Below are positions 38,708 through 51,119 of a DNA stretch of 64,000 nt, piece after piece; the first letter of the stretch is position 1, and each line of letters starts with the position of its first letter. The position numbers and the translations under genes were made by a program. The DNA is taken from assembly GCF_023278565.1 (NCBI RefSeq), contig NC_064679.1, positions 3,038,001-3,102,000 of the forward strand. Reading direction: 5' to 3'. Under the pieces are notes generated by a model. It did no database searches, was not told the DNA's origin, and saw only the letters and a program-made list of their open reading frames with translations. The stretch is from Colletotrichum lupini (Eukaryota > Ascomycota > Sordariomycetes > Glomerellales > Glomerellaceae).

Positions 38708-41700
38708 AAGTTAATTTAAATAATTATATATAATAATACTAAGATTAATACTAAGTTATATACTTATTATAAGGCTAGTAAAGGTATTTTTACTAATTAC
38801 GTTATTTTTATAAATAAGGGCTATTTTAGTTATAATTATATATTTATTATATACGAGTATACGCTCGTTATACTTTTTATTATTATTTATACGTTACCCT
38901 ATATTATTTTATATTTATTTATAATTTACTAACGGTTCGTATTAGTTTATAATACGCTTATTAAGGTTATTAAGCGCGGTCGTAACTATAAAAATTATAA
39001 TAAAGTCCGTATTAGCGCTCTATTTAAGTCTCTAAGTACTATCCCCGCTATATATTTTTATATAATAATAAAAGCCCTTAAATAAGTAGCTAAGTAGGCT
39101 AAAAATAATAAAGAGGGTATATATAATAATATATAAAATTATAAAGAGCGTTACTAACTTATATAGACTCTAAGTAAGGAGTAATTAATTCGATATTTTT
39201 ATATAGTATAATATAGGAGTTTATATAAGTATATATTAAGATATAGTATAATTAAGCTTAATACCTAGGTAATAAGGCCCTTATAGAATCGTAAAGTACT
39301 TATTAATTATAAACTAAAGTATATATACTTAGTTTAGCCCGTAAAAGGCCGTAATTAACTATATAAATACTCCCCTTAAAGTTTAATATTTTTAATAAAA
39401 TTATAGAACTTTTATTTATTATATATTATCGTTATATACTTTTCTATCCTTTTTAGTATTATAGATCTCTATAAGTATTTATATTTTTATATATATATTT
39501 ATAAGACTTTATAAATAAAAGGATACTCCTATATATTACTATAATTATATATAAATATCTACCTCTTATTTAAAATTTCTTTTTTAGTTTCTTATTTTAT
39601 ATATTATTACTTTTTTAAAATAGTACGACTATATATTAATATTTTATTATATTAAACGATAATTATTATAAAGTTAGAGAGTAATTAGACTTATAATATA
39701 ATTATTATATATATTTTTATAGTTTTTAGTATTAGAATTATAAAGCGAACTTTTGAACGTTAATTTATAAAATAGGACTTATAATAAGAAGAGCATACGG
39801 TCTTTTTTAAGGATTTATTAATTCGTATTTAAAAATTATTTTTTTAATAATATTTAAATAATAAAAATATCTTTTTTTAACTCTAGTCTAAAGGATTTAT
39901 AATTACGGCTATAAGATTATTAATACTTTATTAATAAAATTAGTTTTAGTAATAATAAATACTAAAATAGCTCGTAATTATATAATAATAATTAAAAAAG
40001 TTCTTTTTTAATATACTAGAGGTTACTTACCGTATTAAAAGGTATAATAAAGAGTATTTTTATATATAAGTTTATTAATAAGCTTATATTATTAGCTAAG
40101 ATAAACTTTATTTTATATATTATAAAACCTTTTTATAATAAGTTTAAAATTAGTTAAGTAAGATAAGGTACTATTATAAAGGGTTTATAATTCTTAAATT
40201 AAATTATATTTAGTTTTTAAATACGTATGATAAGCTTTTATTATTTAGATTTAAGATCTATATTAGTATTAATACTTATTCGTAGTTTATTATATAGTTT
40301 TATATAGGGGGTTTTATTTATATATCCCGGAATATACTTATATAATATTTTATTATTATTTAATAATAGGGATTTATATTCTTACGAGTTCGTTTAAACC
40401 GAGAGAAAGAAACCGTTCTTATATTTAGTATTTATTATTACTTTTTATAATACTATTTAATAATAAAAAGTTTAATTATATTCCGTAATTATTAAATCTT
40501 TAATAAAAATATTTATAACATTAAGATTAAGAATTAATAAAATCGTCTTTATTAAAATAAATTAGTATATTAATAAGTAAGTAATATATATTTTAGTATA
40601 TATAAATATACTTATATTTATAAGAATATTTCTAACTACTTAAGTTCTAAGGGCTATTTTATATAAATATACTCTCTAATTAGATTATACTTCTATTTAT
40701 ATATATACTACTAATTCGTTTTAATTTTATTAACTTTATATAAATTTAGAACTCTTATCGAATTCGTTATTAAAAAGGTCGCCCTTGTGTTATTTTTAGT
40801 TAGTTATAGTAATTATATTATTAATTTACGTTATAAACCGTATAAAACTTTATATAGTTAATTAATTAAGACTAAGGTTAATAACTATTAAATACTATTT
40901 AAAATAATAATAATCTAAATATATATCTTTTTTAAACTATTTTATAAATTTATATTTTAATTATTAAGGGCTCCCTAATTATATTAGTTAAAAGTACGAA
41001 GTTTAGTAAGGCTAATTATCCTTATTTTAAAGCGTATTAATATTTTCGTATTTATTTAAAATAGTATATACGTAATAAGCTTTAACTAAAAGTTATTTTA
41101 CTTAGTAAACTATAGGGCGGTATTATATAAGTTAAGTAAAAATTAGAAGACTTTAGAATTAATCTTAGAATATTAAATAGCTTCGTAATTATAAGTAATA
41201 CTAAGGATAAAAAGGAATTATAAATATAATTATAGTTTATTTTAAATTATTTATTAATAAGAATGCTTGTTTTTATCTTTATAATATACTAAGTTATTTA
41301 CTATCGTAAACTTTATTTTCTTATCGAACTATTATAATCTCGTTTTTATTTTTATTTTTATCCTTTTTAACCTTTTTTTTAGCTTGTACCTCTTTTTTAA
41401 CGATCTTCTTGTTTTATTTAACTAATAATTCCTTTTTAATTTTTATTATTAGTTTAATATTAATACTTATTAAAAGCCGTGTTTTTAGAATATTTTTATA
41501 CGTCGTTTTATTTAAAGTTTTAGTTATAATTAGCTTTATATAACCTTTTCCCTTTTTTATTAGTTAAGGTTTAATAATTAATAACTTAATTTTAGTTTAA
41601 AAAATAATAAAAAGTTAGTAATTATTTTTTTTATATAAGATCGTAGCTTTAGAGAGGAATCTTTTTGAACTTATAATTTTATATACTACTTTACGGTACT

Positions 41701-41807
41701 TTAAAATATTATAAAAACTCTTCATATTAATTAAAAATACTATTTATTTTATTAAAAGAATTTATTAATTTATTATAAAATATAAAATAATACATCGTAT
41801 TATATTT
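38708..41807. other. AT-rich degraded repeat sequence, unassigned
   Basis: Strongly mutated DNA. A coding-like plus-strand frame with stops only at TAA/TAG is faintly visible at about 38,990-39,400 but has no motif I can name. Confidence 0.35.
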
Positions 41808-42196
41808 TGTTACGAAGGTAACTTTGTTTACCTTATTATTCGCCTTATTATCAATATTACGTAAGCAACCTATATACCATATTAATCTACGATTTCTGTA
41901 GATTATTATAGGTATTGATTATGTAAGCAATACTGCTTATATAAGCTTACGTGAGCAATGGAATGTACTAGAAGGTAACTGAATAATCTGGAATTTACTC
42001 GAGGCGGAATTACGTACTACGATTACGCATTCACTTACGTATACGCTTATTAATTATATCATAATTAATAAGCAATGGAATATTCTAGTAGGAGGTTTTT
42101 ATGCCTATATATAGGCGTGTATTTGCCTACCTAGACCTTTCGTTAAGCAAGCAACTTCTCATATAGTAATTTAACTATATTACTCTCTTTACTACA
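41808..42196 (+). repeat. LTR-like sequence (possible Copia-type solo or flanking LTR)
   Basis: This stretch keeps CA and TG and begins TGTTACG. It holds a TATATATAGG promoter-like box (about 42,104) followed by CCTAGACCTTTCG and an AAGCAAGCAAC stretch, and ends near CTACA. That order resembles fungal Ty1/Copia LTRs as I recall them. No second copy or target duplication was found, so boundaries are tentative. Confidence 0.3.
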
Positions 42197-44218
42197 AAAA
42201 CCTCTTTTATATACGCTTATATCCCCTATATTCATATATTCTTGCTTCTATATGAATATTCACTTTTTATATTCTTTATAAGAATATCCCGCATTACCTC
42301 GTTAAAGCTATACGTGCTAGAGATATACTAACTTGTTTTTTAAATTCTTAAAGAGCGTTTTGGGTATATTATCTAGTAGAAATATCTTTCTAAATATAAC
42401 TAGGGGTTATTAAGTATTACTATTAACTAAGATTATAAGAACCTAATAAGTAAGTTTATAAAATCCTTTTATATAAGGTTCGGAATCGGTTTAGAACTAA
42501 TTTAAAAAGGGTTCGGTTAATATTTATCTCTTAATTACGATTTATAATATCGCCCCTAGGAATAGTAAGTTAAAAGATGTGTTCGATTTTGCTTAGTTTA
42601 TTTCTACCGTAATATTAAGAAACACGTTCTAGAAAATCGCTCCCTAGACTTAAAATAGAATTAAATAAGGAGTATTTTACTCTATTAATTAAAGGAGGAC
42701 TACCTTTTATTATATAGTTAACTACGAGGTAAGGTAATTCGGAACTTATTTAGAAGAGGTTTATAACTAATTCGGAATTAATACTAGGTGATCTATTGAT
42801 CTTACCTTAGGCTTAATATAAATCCCGGAGGAATATTATAGCTAGACTTAACTAGACCTATTTATAAATACCTCTTAAGGATTAGGATAAGTTTTATACT
42901 TATACTAATACTATAAAAGCCCTCTATTAAGCTTCGTATATATAAAGTAATCGTTTCGTCCCGTTATTAGTTTATATTTAGAAGTAGGTCGGAATCCTTT
43001 TAGAACTAATTTAGAACTAATTACTATATTTAGATCTAGGGAATATAATAGACACCTTCTTAAGCAAAATACCCTTTTTTTAGAATTAGGTATTCGCCTT
43101 ACTTAGCGGGATATATTTATTATTAAAAGATATCGTACTTTAGCTAGTCGTTTAAGTATAAACCCCTTAGAACTATTTATAACTAAATTTAGAACTAATT
43201 CTAAACTAGTTTAGGAATAAAACGTTAATGTCGTTTAGAATAACGAGAACTAGCTCTATATAAACAAAATATAGGGGCTTATCGGTAATTTATTAAATTA
43301 TTACCTCGTAATTCTTTAAGCCTAGTACCTTTTAATATAAGTTTACGTAGCTAGTTAAGGTCTCGGAATCGGTCGTAGTTATAATAAAGGGTATAAAATC
43401 TATCCCTAAGCCCTTTAGAACTCCTTTTAAATAGATTACGAGGTCTTTCCTAAGTCACTTCTTTTAGTATTATTCGTTAAGATTTACGTTATACATTTAT
43501 AATAAATTTACGAAGCGAGGTTATTTAAAGTTAAAATGAGGATATTACTAGGCGTTATGCTTTATTAAATATTTAAAAAAGGGAGCTATATTTAGAAATA
43601 AGCCGATTAGAGCTTAAAAAAAGGAGATTATAGTTATAAAAACTATAGTAAAGACTTTAGAAATAGTTTAAAATCGATTCTAAATTACTTTAAACCCTAT
43701 TCCTCCTTATTCTATAATAATTCTCAATAATAATATAATATAAAAACTAAAAACTAAAGTTTAAATATATAATATATATATTATATATATTATGTATATT
43801 TAATAAAGTTATAGTTATTTAATAATATAATATATTTTATAATTATATATTAAATATTTCGCTTATAATACTTTTTATTAATATACTTAATAAAGATAAT
43901 TAAATAATAATATAATATAATATAATTATTACTTTAGTTATGTTTTTAAGTTTTAAATGATTTAATATTATTTTAATATATATTAGATTTAGTATTTAGT
44001 ATACGTATTACGATTTAAATAATATTCTAATATTATTATTTAAAACTATTTAGTTTATAATATTATAAAGAAATTAAGACCTATATATTATTATATTTTT
44101 ATTTTTATTATTTTAATTACTTATATTATTAAGTATTATTCAATATAAAGTAAACAGTATCATATAAATAATATATAATTACTTATAATAATAAATGGGT
44201 TTTATAATAATAATAAAG

Positions 44219-44249
<31 letters not shown>

Positions 44250-44295
44250 CTATATAATCGATATTAAGACCTGCCCGAGTAGTTAGTAAAAGTAG
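44219..44295. repeat. AT microsatellite plus partial inverted-repeat arm
   Basis: (AT)n at 44,219-44,244 runs into about 54 bp closely matching the inner part of the left arm of the 38,212-38,594 element (ATCGATATTAAGA, GCCCGAGTA). It is a truncated copy. Confidence 0.6.
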
Positions 44296-44804
44296 CATAT
44301 ATATATAAATATATATAATAATAAAAATATAAGTAATAAATATAATAATTATAATTTTAATTATATTATATTTCGTAAGATATTCTAAAAGATAAAGGAA
44401 ATAATACTAATTTAAAATAAATAAATATATATTTAATAATAATATAACTATAAATAATGCCTATATTTTAATATAAGAATTTTATATTTAATAATATTAA
44501 TAAAGAGTAAAATAATAATAATTTTCTATAGAATAATATATTATTCTTTAATAATAATATAAATAGATATATAAATATTACTTATTATTAAAATATTCTT
44601 TATTATATTAGTCTTATTTTAAAACTTAGTTAATTAAAATAAAGATTATAAATATATATATATTATATATAAAGTTTATATTTTAATTAAGATAAAATAG
44701 AAAGTAAACTAATTTTGGTTATATATTAAAACTTTAATTTTATAATATAATAATAAAATATAGAAGTAGTTTTAAATCCGTTCTATATTAGTTCTAAATT
44801 AATA

Positions 44805-44809
44805 CTAAG
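44805..44809. repeat. Target site duplication CTAAG, left copy
   Basis: Five bases directly before the left LTR, identical to the five directly after the right LTR (59,227-59,231). Confidence 0.8.
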
Positions 44810-45032
44810 TGTTATAAAAGGGAACTCGAGGTAGGTCGGAACGCTACTATATTGACCTAATTAACTAAAGACTTAACGTAAAGAAGGAAAAAATAGAATA
44901 GTGGGTAAAAGCTAATAAGCTAGCCCTTTGGGCCTAGCGGTCTAGCTCGTTACGTAACTACTAAGAGCTTAGCCTCGTAGCCTGAGGCTAAGCCACAGGG
45001 CCCACAGGGCCTTAGTGCCTACTACCGTAATA
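44810..45032 (-). repeat. Outer element LTR, left copy (3' LTR)
   Basis: 223 bp starting TGTTATAAAAGGG and ending CCGTAATA (mutated from CCGTGACA as seen in the other copy). Differs from the right LTR at roughly 22 sites, all transitions by eye. It contains a 10-bp perfect hairpin stem with a 7-base loop at 44,967-44,993. Confidence 0.88.
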
Positions 45033-45033
45033 T

Positions 45034-45046
45034 TACCCCCCCCTCT
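45034..45046 (-). other. Polypurine tract of the outer element
   Basis: A C8 run plus TCT on the plus strand reads as an AGAGGGGGGGG purine tract on the minus strand, next to the 3' LTR. This is the priming site for plus-strand DNA synthesis in LTR retrotransposons and fixes the orientation. Confidence 0.7.
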
Positions 45047-45099
45047 ATACTAGAGGGCGTTATCTATAGCACTAAAAAAATAAACCTTTAAATTACCCC

Positions 45100-45400
45100 T
45101 TATTTTAGTAAATCTATAGCCGTAATTATTATTATTATATTATCGTCCTCCCTTAGTAGTAGTGAATCGCTAGCCGCGGCGGTTTTTATTTATATATCTA
45201 GGTTCCGTAGCGGGCCCTTAGTAATTAAGTACTAGCGGTAGAACGCTTAGAGTACCGCTAGTATATATCTAAAGCTCTTTACGTCGTACTAAGTTAGATC
45301 CGTATCGTACCCCTTCTAGTCCGCTTAGTACTATAGTTTTCTCTTATATAAGCGTAATTTAATAACTTCTAAGACCTCGTACTCTAGTTCGCTATTATTA
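45100..45400 (-). pseudogene. Chromodomain remnant of the outer element
   Basis: The minus strand reads ELEYEVLEVIKLRLYKRKL, then KGYDTDLT and an FRYILAVL stretch, the pattern of the C-terminal chromodomain in fungal chromoviruses that targets integration to modified chromatin. Stops interrupt at expected Gln/Trp positions. It lies 8.5 kb from its integrase because of the inner insertion. Confidence 0.75.
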
Positions 45401-45514
45401 TTAGTAATTAGTAATAGCGGGTCTTAGTTCTACCCGGGTAGTAGGTTATTAGTAGCCTTTTTTAGCTTATTTAGGTAGAAAACTGGGTATACCTAGCTAC
45501 CTGTTAGTAGTTTT

Positions 45515-45710
45515 TATAATAGATTTAGGATACGGCCGGCAATAGGATACTAATAACTTAGTAACCAGTATACGGATCTTATTATAAAAGAACTTTTTAA
45601 GAAGTAGAGCTTTTATAAAGGACTCTATAAGCTTTAGTTTTATAATATACTTATATTTATATTATAGCCTCGCTAATTAAGTATTTATAGCTTAATTTTT
45701 TATAATTCTA
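45515..45710 (+). repeat. Inner element 5' LTR
   Basis: 196 bp beginning TATAATAGATTTAGGA and aligned without gaps to 53,415-53,610; differences are transitions. The TATAAT start is probably a mutated TGTAAT. Confidence 0.82.
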
Positions 45711-45949
45711 AAGCTTTTATTTTTACGGAGTAATTAGTATAAGTAATAATAAATTACGGAAACGAACGGAACGTTAACGAAACGATACTTAGCTATTAGC
45801 GAAGAGCCGTTAGTATTAACGAGCTATAGTTATTCGGAGTTAACTACTTAACCTTATTTTATCTAAGAGAACGAGCTTATTATAGGACGAGTCCTACCCG
45901 AATATTAGCGTTTATAAAAGAGCTAGATAAAGAAAATAATCGGAGTAGA

Positions 45950-47150
45950 TTACTTTTATAAGCTAGTTACCTCGTTAATACCCCGAAGACCTTATCCGTT
46001 ATAAACGGGGCGTTTATTAATAACTAATCGCTAAATATATAAGGTTAAGGTATATATAAAGGCGCGGGTAGTATTAGGATAGTTAGTTTAATAAACCCTA
46101 TGGGCCTAATAATAACCTACTTTTATAAAATAATAGAAATAATAGTTAAAGATTAAAATTAAGAACGGCGTCGATATAAAAAGCTCGTTTAATAGCTTAC
46201 CGAGCGGCTAGCGACGCGTTTAGATCGACGAGAATACGAAAAGCCTCTTTTTTATAATTATAAACCGATTAGAAAAGAGTTTACGAGTGCCTAAGTAGTA
46301 GACTAGATTATTATTATAAAAGTAGGTAATAAGCTTTGCGCAAAAAGTACTATAGAATAGTATATTAAATAGGCCCTATTTAAGATATCCTTATTACTAT
46401 AAACGTAATAACGTAATTATAAAAAGAGCTTTTAGGATCCCCTCTCTTAGGGCGACTTCTTAGCGTTTATTTACTAATAATACGTAGACCCCGAGACTTA
46501 GGAACGGGAATATTATAGAGAGCTAAGGACGAAGAGGTTAAAAGAGGGCTAGACCCCTACTTAGTTCCTTACTAAGTAATTAGCGATTTATTATAACCTA
46601 AGTATAGAAAATATAGAGAATTCGAAAGTAGAGGTATATTAGTTCTTTTTTAGACTACTATCTTAATTATAGGACGATCTAATTTATTATAGGGTCTTAA
46701 TTAAGAGAGTATACGATATAGCCTACGAGGCTAATAAATTATAGTTATTAAATTAATAAAAGGGCGGCGACTAATTATAAAAAGATAGTAAGAAGAGGCT
46801 ATATCCGTTATTAAAGTAACCGCGTCGAATGTCCCCTTTTTATAAAGAAAAGAATAAGGAGAGCTCTAAGGGGCTAGGCTCTAGGGACTCGCTAGGAGTA
46901 ATATTATAAAAGCTATATAATAAGAGTACTCGCGCCGAGCTATTATAAAAGCGTCGTAATAGTAATATTAAGTACTTTATATATAATAAAATAGGCTATA
47001 TATTTAGTAAGTATTAGAAAAATAAGTCGGGAGGTAGGGGCGATAATAAGTTAACGTACCCCCGATCGAAGCTAACGTTAGTAACTATCTAACGGGTTAT
47101 TACTAAGCTAAGAGTTATAAAGGTCGACTCGTTAGAAAACGAGTAAGTAT
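45950..47150 (+). pseudogene. Gag remnant of the inner element
   Basis: A plus-strand frame with Glu/Tyr/Arg-rich character (for example FLAFIY, DPET.EREYYREL, TKRLKEG at ~46,450-46,550) ends in a decayed CCHC zinc knuckle at about 46,970-47,020 (KYFIYNKIGYIFSKY, where RIP has turned Cys and His codons into Tyr or related codons). Capsid/nucleocapsid role inferred from position. Confidence 0.65.
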
Positions 47151-47249
47151 AAGCAATATACCTAATACGCTTATACTAAGTATTAAGAGGGTACTAATAA
47201 AAATAATTATAAAGGGTAGGGTAATAGTTCTGCGAGGTGTTATTAAAAG

Positions 47250-47400
47250 GCTAGTAGAAGTTAATATAGATATATGCTCCGAGATAGATATTATTAATAC
47301 TAGGCTCGTAACTTACTTAGGGTTAACCCCGGCTATTACTATAGCTCCCTTATTAAGGGACTTTTAGAGTAAAGCCGTAGGCTAGGGGAAAGCTTATTAG
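47250..47400 (+). pseudogene. Aspartic protease remnant of the inner element
   Basis: The plus strand reads SEIDIINTRLVTYLGLTP, the stretch that follows the catalytic Asp-Ser/Thr-Gly in gypsy proteases; the catalytic triad itself is degraded. Confidence 0.6.
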
Positions 47401-47899
47401 TTAACGCTCTTCTTTATTAATTATTATAAGTAGTTAAGGAAGATTTAGCGACTGTTTGCCGTAGTTAATAGGGATAAAAGAATAGTAGACCTCTTATTAT
47501 TATAACTATTAATAGGCTAGGAGGGTATTTATATTAATATAGCGACGAATATATAGTCGTACGAGCTTATTTTAGTTACCGAACTAGAGGCGATAGCTTG
47601 CGATATTATTAAGAATTGCGAGAGGGCGTATATATTATATATTACTACTATAAGAAGTATTATAGGGGTAATAGAGATTAAATTACGAGGGGGTTTATTA
47701 TTAAAACTTTAATTAGAAATAGAGACGTTTAACGAGTAGTTAGTAAAGGGACCGTAGTTATATAGCGGGGCAGAATACTTTATTAACTTAGTTTTAGGTA
47801 CTAAACTACTATATAGTTCTATTTATCTATTAAGTAAGAAATAACTCGATAAGCTTTGCGCGTATATTACTAAGAACCTAGCGAACGGTCGTATTATAC

Positions 47900-48450
47900 T
47901 TTTAGTTAGTAAGGCTAGGGTACCGATCCTCTTTATACTAAAAAAGGACGGTACGCTACGCCTTTACGTAAACTACTACGGGCTAAATAGGGTAACTATA
48001 AAGAATCGATACTTATTATTACTTATCGGCGAGCTTTTAAATAGGCTTCGCAGAGCGAAATAGATTTTAAAAATAGATATTAGGGATGCTTATTACCGTA
48101 TCCGAATTAAAAAGGAAGATTAATAGAAAATAGCGTTCCGGAGCTAATACGGTTACTTTAAGTATATTATTATACTTTTTAGGCTAACGAACGTACCCGC
48201 GACGTTCTAAGCGTATATTTATTAAGCGCTCGCTGACTTATTAAATACTTACTATATAGTATATATAGACGATTTAATAATCTATTTAATAATAAAGGAG
48301 TAGTATACGGAGGATATTAAGAAGGTCCTCTAACGTCTACGTTTATACGGGCTTTTTATTAAACTATTAAAGTGCTCGTTTTATTAAAAAAGGGTCGAGT
48401 TTTTAAGTTATGTTATTATACTAAAAGGAATTAAGATTAACTTGTTATAA
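47900..48450 (+). pseudogene. Reverse transcriptase remnant of the inner element
   Basis: Readable RT motifs on the plus strand include FILKKDGTLRLYVNY, NRYLLLLI, IDIRDAYYRIRI and the catalytic YIDD box at about 48,262-48,275, interrupted by TAA/TAG. Confidence 0.88.
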
Positions 48451-48599
48451 GTGCGAACGATCGCTAACTAGAAGGCGCTAGAGTTTATTAGGGATATCTA
48501 AGTGTTCTTAGGGTTCTATAACTTCTATTAGAAGTTTATTACTAAATACTTAGGTATCGTTATATTAATAATAGTATTATTAAAAATAGAAAAGGGGTA

Positions 48600-48910
48600 G
48601 ATAAGGGACTTTTAGTAGATTAAAGAAGTAGACGAGGCGTTTAATTAGCTAAAAGTTACTTTTACCTCGGCGACTATACTTATATATTAGAACTTATAAC
48701 GTATTATATAAGTAAAAACCGACGCTTTAGTTAAAGCTATTGCGGTAATTTTATTATAATAAGCTAATAAAAAATAGCGACCCGTTACTTATTAGTTACG
48801 AAAGCTTATAAATACGGAGTAATAATAAGTTACGGGCTAATAAGAACTACTCGTTATAATAGAAGGGCTAGAGCACTGGGCTTATTACCTCTAGGGCCTT
48901 TTATAAAAGT
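48600..48910 (+). pseudogene. RNase H remnant of the inner element
   Basis: Follows RT. KTDAL (catalytic Asp region), RPVTY and the ELLVIIEGLEHW segment are visible, typical of Ty3/gypsy RNase H. Confidence 0.8.
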
Positions 48911-49689
48911 TTATAGTCCTAACGGATTACTAGGTACTTAAAGGAGTAATCGGCGTACTAGCGCGGGACTTTTAGAAAAGGCTCGCGAGGTAAGTATATA
49001 AACTATTAATATTTAACTTTAACTTAGAATATTAGTTAAGGAAAACGAACCCGGCGGACGGTTTATTTAAAAGGCTAGACTATATAGAGGGGGAAGTGCT
49101 TTATAAGGACGTCTTCCTTACGCTAGCTTAAAAGCTACGTCTTATTAGCGAACTACTACCTAACGTCCGGTAAAGGATAATTAGCCTAAAAGGATAAAAT
49201 AATATTATTAAGGTATATATTTAAGTAGTTAAGGCCTCCCTTTGCGATCCTAGCTAAATATCGGCTAGCTCTAGGGACGGGGAATCCTCTCCCCTATATT
49301 AGTAGCGTATTATAAGGCGTACTAATAAAATAGTAATAGTTACTACTATAACGACTCGAGGTAAAAAAGTAAGAGAGTTATTAATAAACGCTCGTTAACG
49401 GTCTAATAAAAATAAAGAGGAGTTGGATAAAGCTAGGGTTATTATACTAAAATAGCATATCCTATACCCCGTTATAAAGGAGCTTATAAGGGGCAAAACG
49501 GTATTCGCTTCTTATCTCTTACTAAAGATTAAAAAGCTCGTTAGAGGACTATAAGCTAAAGACGAGTTTTATATATTATAATTAGTAAGAGTTCGCGCTA
49601 CGGCTAATAAGCTAAGAGTATATTTACTTAACGAATAGGGTATACTATTTTTTAAAAAAAGACTTATTATTCTTTAGGTAGAGTCTTTT

Positions 49690-50330
49690 TAGATAGAGAT
49701 CTTTTACTAATACTACGATAACTATAGGGTAGGTTATATAGGAGCTACGAAAACTCTCGAGCTAATTTAGAAGAAGTTTTATTAAAAAGATATTTAACGA
49801 GATATTTAGGAATACGTTAAGAACTATAAGTATTGTTTAAGAGTTATAACCCTAAGATATAAGCCGTACGGGTAGCTATAGTTACTACTACTACCCTTAT
49901 ACCTATTTTAAAAAATATTTATAGACTTTATTACGGGGCTGTCGCTGAGCGTTTATAATAACGGCGCAAAGTATAATAATATCGTAATTATTATCTATTA
50001 TATAATAAAGTTTACGAAGTTCCTACTTACTGTTAAGATACTTAACGTAGTATAAATAGTAAGTATCCTATACCGGGAGGTCGAATGTAAGTTCGGTACG
50101 CTTAAAAGTATTATTACGGATAGAAATAAGCTCTTTATAAGCGTATTTTAGGAAGAGTTTATTAAGGAACGGGCGATGCGTTATTAACTATTTACCGCGT
50201 ACTACTTATAAATAGACGGCTAAATAGAGCGAACTTATTAAATATTAAAAAAGTATTTAAGGATCTATACTGAGGGCTCGCTAAATAAGTAGGTAGCGTA
50301 GCTAAAAGAGGCTAAGTTTATATATAATAA
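49690..50330 (+). pseudogene. Integrase remnant of the inner element
   Basis: A decayed HHCC region (about 49,700-49,860, with GATKTLELI) precedes the core, which has FIDFITGLSLS at about 49,920, a VIIIYYIIKFTKF stretch and DRNKLFISVF at about 50,120, matching the first and second acidic residues of the DDE core. Confidence 0.8.
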
Positions 50331-50769
50331 TAATTAATACTCTACTATAAAGGTATCCCCGTATATAGTACTATACGGTTACTACCCTAAGTACGTTAAA
50401 TATATACCTAATTATAAAGCTATAGTCTAGGGGGTTCGGGAAAGGGTCTAAAAAATTAGGGAGATTAGGGCCCAGGCTACGTAAGCGTGGGCACAAGCTT
50501 CTAAGAGCTAAGTAACTTATTATAATAGAAAATATACTCTAAAGAAGTTTAATCGCAGAGAGGTCGTCGGCCTATTAATAAAGAATATACGATTTAAGAA
50601 TAATAAACTAGTGCCGAAATATATTAAAGTAATAATAACTAAAAAGGTAGGGAAATAGGCTTATTAAGTATATCTATTAGAGTAGTATTAAAGAATATAT
50701 AATATTTTCTTAATTTCTTAGCTTAAGCTATAAGGAAATTACCAAACGGTCGGTAACTAAATAGCGAAT

Positions 50770-50940
50770 CTCCCGGAGTTAGAGAACGAGTAAGACGTTT
50801 AGGAAGTTAAAGAAATCGTCGTAATATAAGGCGAGGGAGGAAACTTATAATATCTTGTTAAATAAGCTAGGTAGCTTACTAAGTATAATACGTAGGAGCT
50901 TATTAAGTATTTTAAAAGGGTAGTAGAAGTAGTTAATAAA
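50770..50940 (+). pseudogene. Chromodomain remnant of the inner element
   Basis: After the integrase tail, the plus strand reads EVKEIVVI.GEGGNL.YLVK and then a YNT.E pattern, that is, the WEVEEI...YLVKW...WE signature of a chromodomain with Trp and Gln codons converted to stops. Confidence 0.75.
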
Positions 50941-51119
50941 TTTAAATATTATAAGAAAAGGGTATATATAAAATAGGATAATAAACGTTAAGTTCGTAGC
51001 AAAAGGTTACTGAAGATAAGTTAATTAATAATATATTATAGAACCCTTTTTATTTAGCCTAGTGCAATCCTTAAGAAAAAGATATAGTATTATAACCCTT
51101 AGTAATACGTTACTAAGAG

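Larger units (their letters stand above)
42330..44809. repeat. Left flank with scattered TTAGAACTAATT / GAACTAG-type degenerate motifs
   Basis: AT-rich DNA in which variants of a TTTAGAACTAATTTAGAAC motif recur at irregular spacing (about 42,485, 42,750, 42,990, 43,170 and 43,670). The same motif family occurs right of the nested elements (59,280-60,500), so both flanks probably were one repeat locus before the insertion. Confidence 0.5.
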
